From Saprospiraceae bacterium (lineage in GTDB: Bacteria; Bacteroidota; Bacteroidia; Chitinophagales; Saprospiraceae): a stretch of DNA of 64,000 nt. The stretch spans positions 1 to 64,000 of the forward strand of contig JALHRR010000004.1 of NCBI GenBank assembly GCA_022841345.1, written 5' to 3'. The notes beneath the pieces were generated by a model. That model had not been told where the DNA came from and did no database searches. It was given only the letters and a program-made list of their open reading frames with translations. The position numbers and the translations under genes were made by a program. Position 1 is the stretch's first letter. The number at the start of each line of letters is the position of its first letter. Of the stretch, positions 60,976-64,000 are shown piece after piece.

Positions 60976-63744
60976 ATGCGCTTATTATTATTCCTGTTTA
61001 GTTGTATTTGCATATGCCATTCAGGCATTGCGCAGGATAATATTTATGATCATGTCCTCACAGAAGGATCTCAGAAGATCACTGCAATTGGGGATTCCCT
61101 TACCTTCCTTGTTGATGATTCTGCACAGTTTGATATACAAAGTATCTTATCTTCTCCCGATTTGCAATTTTCCCCGGCAGAAAGCATTCGCAGCGCCAAA
61201 CCTTTCTCTGTCGTTTGGTGCAAAATGCAAGTATCCAATGAGAGTACTTCCATTAAGAATCAATTACTCCATTTTTGTCTGGATGCTGATTCTGTGTCCA
61301 TGTACATTGTAGCTGCATCGGGATTGTTTGTAGAATTAAAGTCAGGAGCTCACATGATAGCTGCTGACAAATTCATTCCGGTGAGGCACAGTTATCTGCC
61401 ATTGACACTGAATCCCGGTGAAACAAGGATGTTGATATTCAGAGTAGTCTATTCGGAAGGAGAAGGATCGAATCACATCTCTCACATCAACCTATTTGAT
61501 GAATCTGAGGTCCTCCATAGTGTGGTAGGGAATCTTAGCTGGCTCTCATTTTATGCCGGGATCATGCTGTTGTTTTTTGTGATCAGTCTTGTAATGTTTG
61601 GCTTATTTAGGGAAAGGGTCTTCCTTTACTTTGCTGCATTGATGCTGAGTTTCTCATTATATTTTGCCTATAGCAATGGTCTGATACAATCTTTTTGGAT
61701 GTTCCCTTTTAAAGGAATATTGTCGTTTTTTGGGTTTTATACGGTTAGCGCCATCGTTTTATCGCTTCACTATTTTGTGGATGCTTATGTTTCAATGAGG
61801 GTTCGTATACCGGTTTTCTCCAAAATTTTGTTTGGACTAACGCTCCTGACTGCTTTGTTTCCCTATCTCAGCAGGATCTTCACCAGTGACCCGTATATTA
61901 TTTCGAATGCGCATAATTACTTCCTGCTGATATGGATTATCCTGACGATTTGTGGTATAATTTATCTTACGATCAAGAAAGATGAAGCAGCAAAAATCCT
62001 CCTGATTTCAATAGGAATGCTTTTTCTTGGAACTACGGGATATGTGATTAGTTTGTTTAATTTGACGCCTCCATCTGTGTGGTATATGAGAAGTTTTCAA
62101 ATTGGAACTGTAATATTCTCCGGTATTTTATTTTATAATTTATTTATTAAGGTCAGGAAAATCAGGACAGAAAAACAGCAATTAACCGAGTTGGATCAAT
62201 TGAAGACAAGGTTTTTTGCCAATATTTCCCATGAATTCAGAACGCCACTGACCCTCATGTTGGGACCACTTCAACAAGTCATAGAAACAATCGACAATCC
62301 TGCGCAAAAGAGAATGCTTGAAATGGCTCAAAGAAACGCGCAGCTTCAACTTCAACTTGTCAATCAATTGCTGGATTTAACCCGACTAGATGCGGGAAAG
62401 ATGCAATTAAAATCAACTGAAATTAATATTATTCCGCTCTTAAAAGCAATCATTGGGGCATACGAATCACTTGCACAGCAAAAGAATATTGCAGTTCAAA
62501 TGGAGTTTCCTGCTGTAGAGCTGAATGTATATTTTGACCCGGATCATTTGGAAAAAATCATGTACAATTTATTATCAAATGCATTCAAATTTACCGGAGA
62601 GGGTGGAAAAATTGAGATTCAGTTAAAATTAAATAGTTCGCATTTTGAAATAAGTGTCACAGATTCCGGTATCGGAATCCCGAAAGATAGATTGTCTTTT
62701 GTTTTTGACAGATTCTTTCAGGTGGAGCCCGGAAATTTAACAGAACGCAGTGGCACGGGAATCGGTCTTGCCCTGGTCAAAGAATTGGTAGAATTAAATC
62801 ATGGAAAGATATCAGCAGAGAGTGAGCAAGGTGAATGGACAAAAATGAGTATGAGTTTTCCATTAGGTAAAGCACATCTTAACCCCGGTGAAATTTTCGA
62901 TGCTTCAATGCATGCAGAAAGAAGTTCTCCTTTGATACCCATTCCTGAAAATATGATTTTCATAGAGGATGAAGCAGAACCTTCAGAAACACTTTCAAGA
63001 ATACTAATTATTGAAGACAATCCTGACCTGCGAATGTTCATTAGTCAAAAACTGAGGAATCAATTTCAAATTCTGGAAGCTGAGGACGGTGAGAAGGGGA
63101 TAAAGGCCGCTATAGATCATACGCCTGATCTGATCATTACTGATGTCATGATGCCCAAAAAATCTGGATATGAAGTATGTGATACATTAAAAAATGATCT
63201 TCGAACCTCTCACATTCCAATTATCATGCTCACGGCTAAAGCGAGCAGAGATGAAAAACTGGAAGGACTTCGCATGGGCGCAGACGATTATCTGTTAAAG
63301 CCATTTGATGCGGAAGAGTTAGAGCTACGAGTTAGCAATCTTATTCAACTGAGAAAACAACTGAGGGAGCGATTCGCAACTTCGATTTCATTGAAACCAG
63401 AGGAAGTGACCGCTAATTCGATCGATCAGACCTTCCTCGAAGATGCTCTGGCAATTGTTGAAAGAAATATGTCAAATGAATCATTTAATGTCGATATGCT
63501 GGCATCTGAGCTAAGTATGAGCAAGCCAAATTTAAACAGAAAATTGAGAGCCCTTGTCAATCAATCTTCCAATCAATTTATCCAGACGCTTCGCCTCCAA
63601 AGAGCTGCAGATCTTTTAAAGAATCAATCGGGAACAGTTTCAGAAATTGCTTTCCAAACTGGATTCAGCAGCACGGCTTATTTCATCAAATGCTTCAAAG
63701 ACCATTTTGGAGAAACTCCCGGGAATTATCTTAAGTTGGTATAG
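60976..63744 (+). CDS. 7TMR-DISM hybrid histidine kinase / response regulator with AraC domain
   Basis: A 922-residue hybrid two-component protein. Signal peptide (1-20), 7TMR-DISM extracellular domain (about 25-170), seven membrane helices (about 190-395), HisKA with His419 (NISHEFRTPL), HATPase (N-box about 534, G1 about 561, GTGIGLALV about 592), REC domain (about 673-790, phospho-Asp723 in IITDVMMPKK) and C-terminal AraC-type HTH (about 830-922). It senses an unknown ligand and acts as its own transcription factor. No SusC/SusD pair or carbohydrate-active gene is near, so the regulon cannot be inferred. Confidence 0.95.
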   Translation: MRLLLFLFSCICICHSGIAQDNIYDHVLTEGSQKITAIGDSLTFLVDDSAQFDIQSILSSPDLQFSPAESIRSAKPFSVVWCKMQVSNESTSIKNQLLHFCLDADSVSMYIVAASGLFVELKSGAHMIAADKFIPVRHSYLPLTLNPGETRMLIFRVVYSEGEGSNHISHINLFDESEVLHSVVGNLSWLSFYAGIMLLFFVISLVMFGLFRERVFLYFAALMLSFSLYFAYSNGLIQSFWMFPFKGILSFFGFYTVSAIVLSLHYFVDAYVSMRVRIPVFSKILFGLTLLTALFPYLSRIFTSDPYIISNAHNYFLLIWIILTICGIIYLTIKKDEAAKILLISIGMLFLGTTGYVISLFNLTPPSVWYMRSFQIGTVIFSGILFYNLFIKVRKIRTEKQQLTELDQLKTRFFANISHEFRTPLTLMLGPLQQVIETIDNPAQKRMLEMAQRNAQLQLQLVNQLLDLTRLDAGKMQLKSTEINIIPLLKAIIGAYESLAQQKNIAVQMEFPAVELNVYFDPDHLEKIMYNLLSNAFKFTGEGGKIEIQLKLNSSHFEISVTDSGIGIPKDRLSFVFDRFFQVEPGNLTERSGTGIGLALVKELVELNHGKISAESEQGEWTKMSMSFPLGKAHLNPGEIFDASMHAERSSPLIPIPENMIFIEDEAEPSETLSRILIIEDNPDLRMFISQKLRNQFQILEAEDGEKGIKAAIDHTPDLIITDVMMPKKSGYEVCDTLKNDLRTSHIPIIMLTAKASRDEKLEGLRMGADDYLLKPFDAEELELRVSNLIQLRKQLRERFATSISLKPEEVTANSIDQTFLEDALAIVERNMSNESFNVDMLASELSMSKPNLNRKLRALVNQSSNQFIQTLRLQRAADLLKNQSGTVSEIAFQTGFSSTAYFIKCFKDHFGETPGNYLKLV

Positions 63745-63771
63745 AATCGCAACTACCTAGGAGGCTCAGGT

Positions 63772-63870
63772 CGTAGCACGGTGGCCTTGCTTCGCTACGC
63801 TCGCAAGGTGACGGCTTTTGCCTGCGGCAAAAGGTGACGATTTTTGACAGCAATCTGTCAAAGTGACGCA
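63772..63870. repeat. Hairpin array 4 (GGTGAC-separated stem-loops)
   Basis: Three stem-loops: 63786-63807 (CTTGC/GCAAG), 63815-63833 (CTTTTGCC-TGC-GGCAAAAG) and 63843-63862 (TTTGACAG/CTGTCAAA). Separators are GGTGACGG (63807-63814), GGTGACGA (63833-63840) and GTGACGCA (63863-63870). The first two hairpins are nearly identical to those of array 1 at 11562-11609. Confidence 0.85.
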
Positions 63871-63936
63871 TTTTTTTATACACACTCAACTCGTAGCTTC
63901 CAACTACGAACTCACTTACCACCCATTCCGATGGTC

Positions 63937-63983
63937 TAAGTCTTTGACTTAGATCCAATATTTCATGAATTTGCAATTCATGG
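63937..63983. repeat. Two further small hairpins at the window edge
   Basis: CTAAGTC-TTT-GACTTAG (63937-63953) and CATGAATT-TGC-AATTCATG (63965-63983). They lie 66 bases past hairpin array 4 and may start another array with other separators. The window ends soon after, so its extent is unknown. Confidence 0.6.
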
Positions 63984-64000
63984 ACGACAAAACCACTTTT

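Noticed and set aside
63731-63976. Minus-strand 81-residue frame at the right edge
   Set aside because: It reads through hairpin array 4 and overlaps the kinase end; repeat-derived.

Overview
The window comes from a Bacteroidota chromosome, most likely Saprospiria/Saprospirales (the lineage is inference). Pointers are a type IX secretion C-terminal sorting domain, TTTG/TAnnTTTG promoters, a Bacteroidota-style division and cell wall (dcw) cluster without murF, a hybrid two-component protein ending in an AraC domain, many short SPII lipoproteins, and moderate AT content. No rRNA, tRNA, CRISPR array, integrase or intact insertion sequence was seen.

Layout. 1-3.3 kb: tail of an unknown gene, a glycogen-binding-like (early-set) protein and a GH31 alpha-glucosidase. 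3.3-7.1 kb: an envelope lipoprotein, an ECF sigma factor and a TM-plus-barrel-like protein in one operon. 7.1-14.7 kb: SDR oxidoreductase, T9SS-exported FG-GAP protein, hypothetical secreted proteins and a MazG-like hydrolase, with repeat-rich spacers between them. 15.1-21.3 kb: a TetR-RND-MFP-TolC efflux operon with matching operators in two promoters. 21.5-24.1 kb: a MetZ-like enzyme, an OsmC protein and an Imm11/DUF1629-like orphan. 24.6-40.5 kb: the dcw cluster mraZ-rsmH-ftsL-ftsI-murE-mraY-murD-ftsW-murG-murC-ftsQ-ftsA-ftsZ, preceded by a three-repeat MraZ box. 40.5-43.7 kb: a 115-bp triple repeat, two tiny membrane proteins, a saccharopine-dehydrogenase-like protein and a DUF3293 protein. 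43.9-49.4 kb: a second TetR-led exporter (ABC-HlyD-TolC) whose ABC ATPase has lost most catalytic motifs. 49.5-60.8 kb: accessory-looking genes: MacB/LolCDE-type efflux, S41 peptidase, Fic protein, a three-gene membrane/GTPase/coiled-coil operon and an ankyrin membrane protein. 60.9-63.7 kb: a 7TMR-DISM hybrid histidine kinase/AraC regulator.

Most unusual features. (1) The operon at 55.8-59.4 kb: a coiled-coil membrane protein, a TRAFAC-like GTPase and a tail-anchored coiled-coil protein, resembling GTPase-centred conflict or signalling modules. (2) Four arrays of short hairpins whose stems vary in sequence but keep their pairing, always separated by GGTGAC/GGTGAT (11.6, 14.8, 59.6 and 63.8 kb). 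(3) Seven-base tandem repeats, different at each locus, lying just after or overlapping stop codons and bordered by AACAGCC. (4) A perfect 50-bp palindrome at 59,425-59,474. All readings were made by eye from the sequence and conceptual translations; no database search was run.
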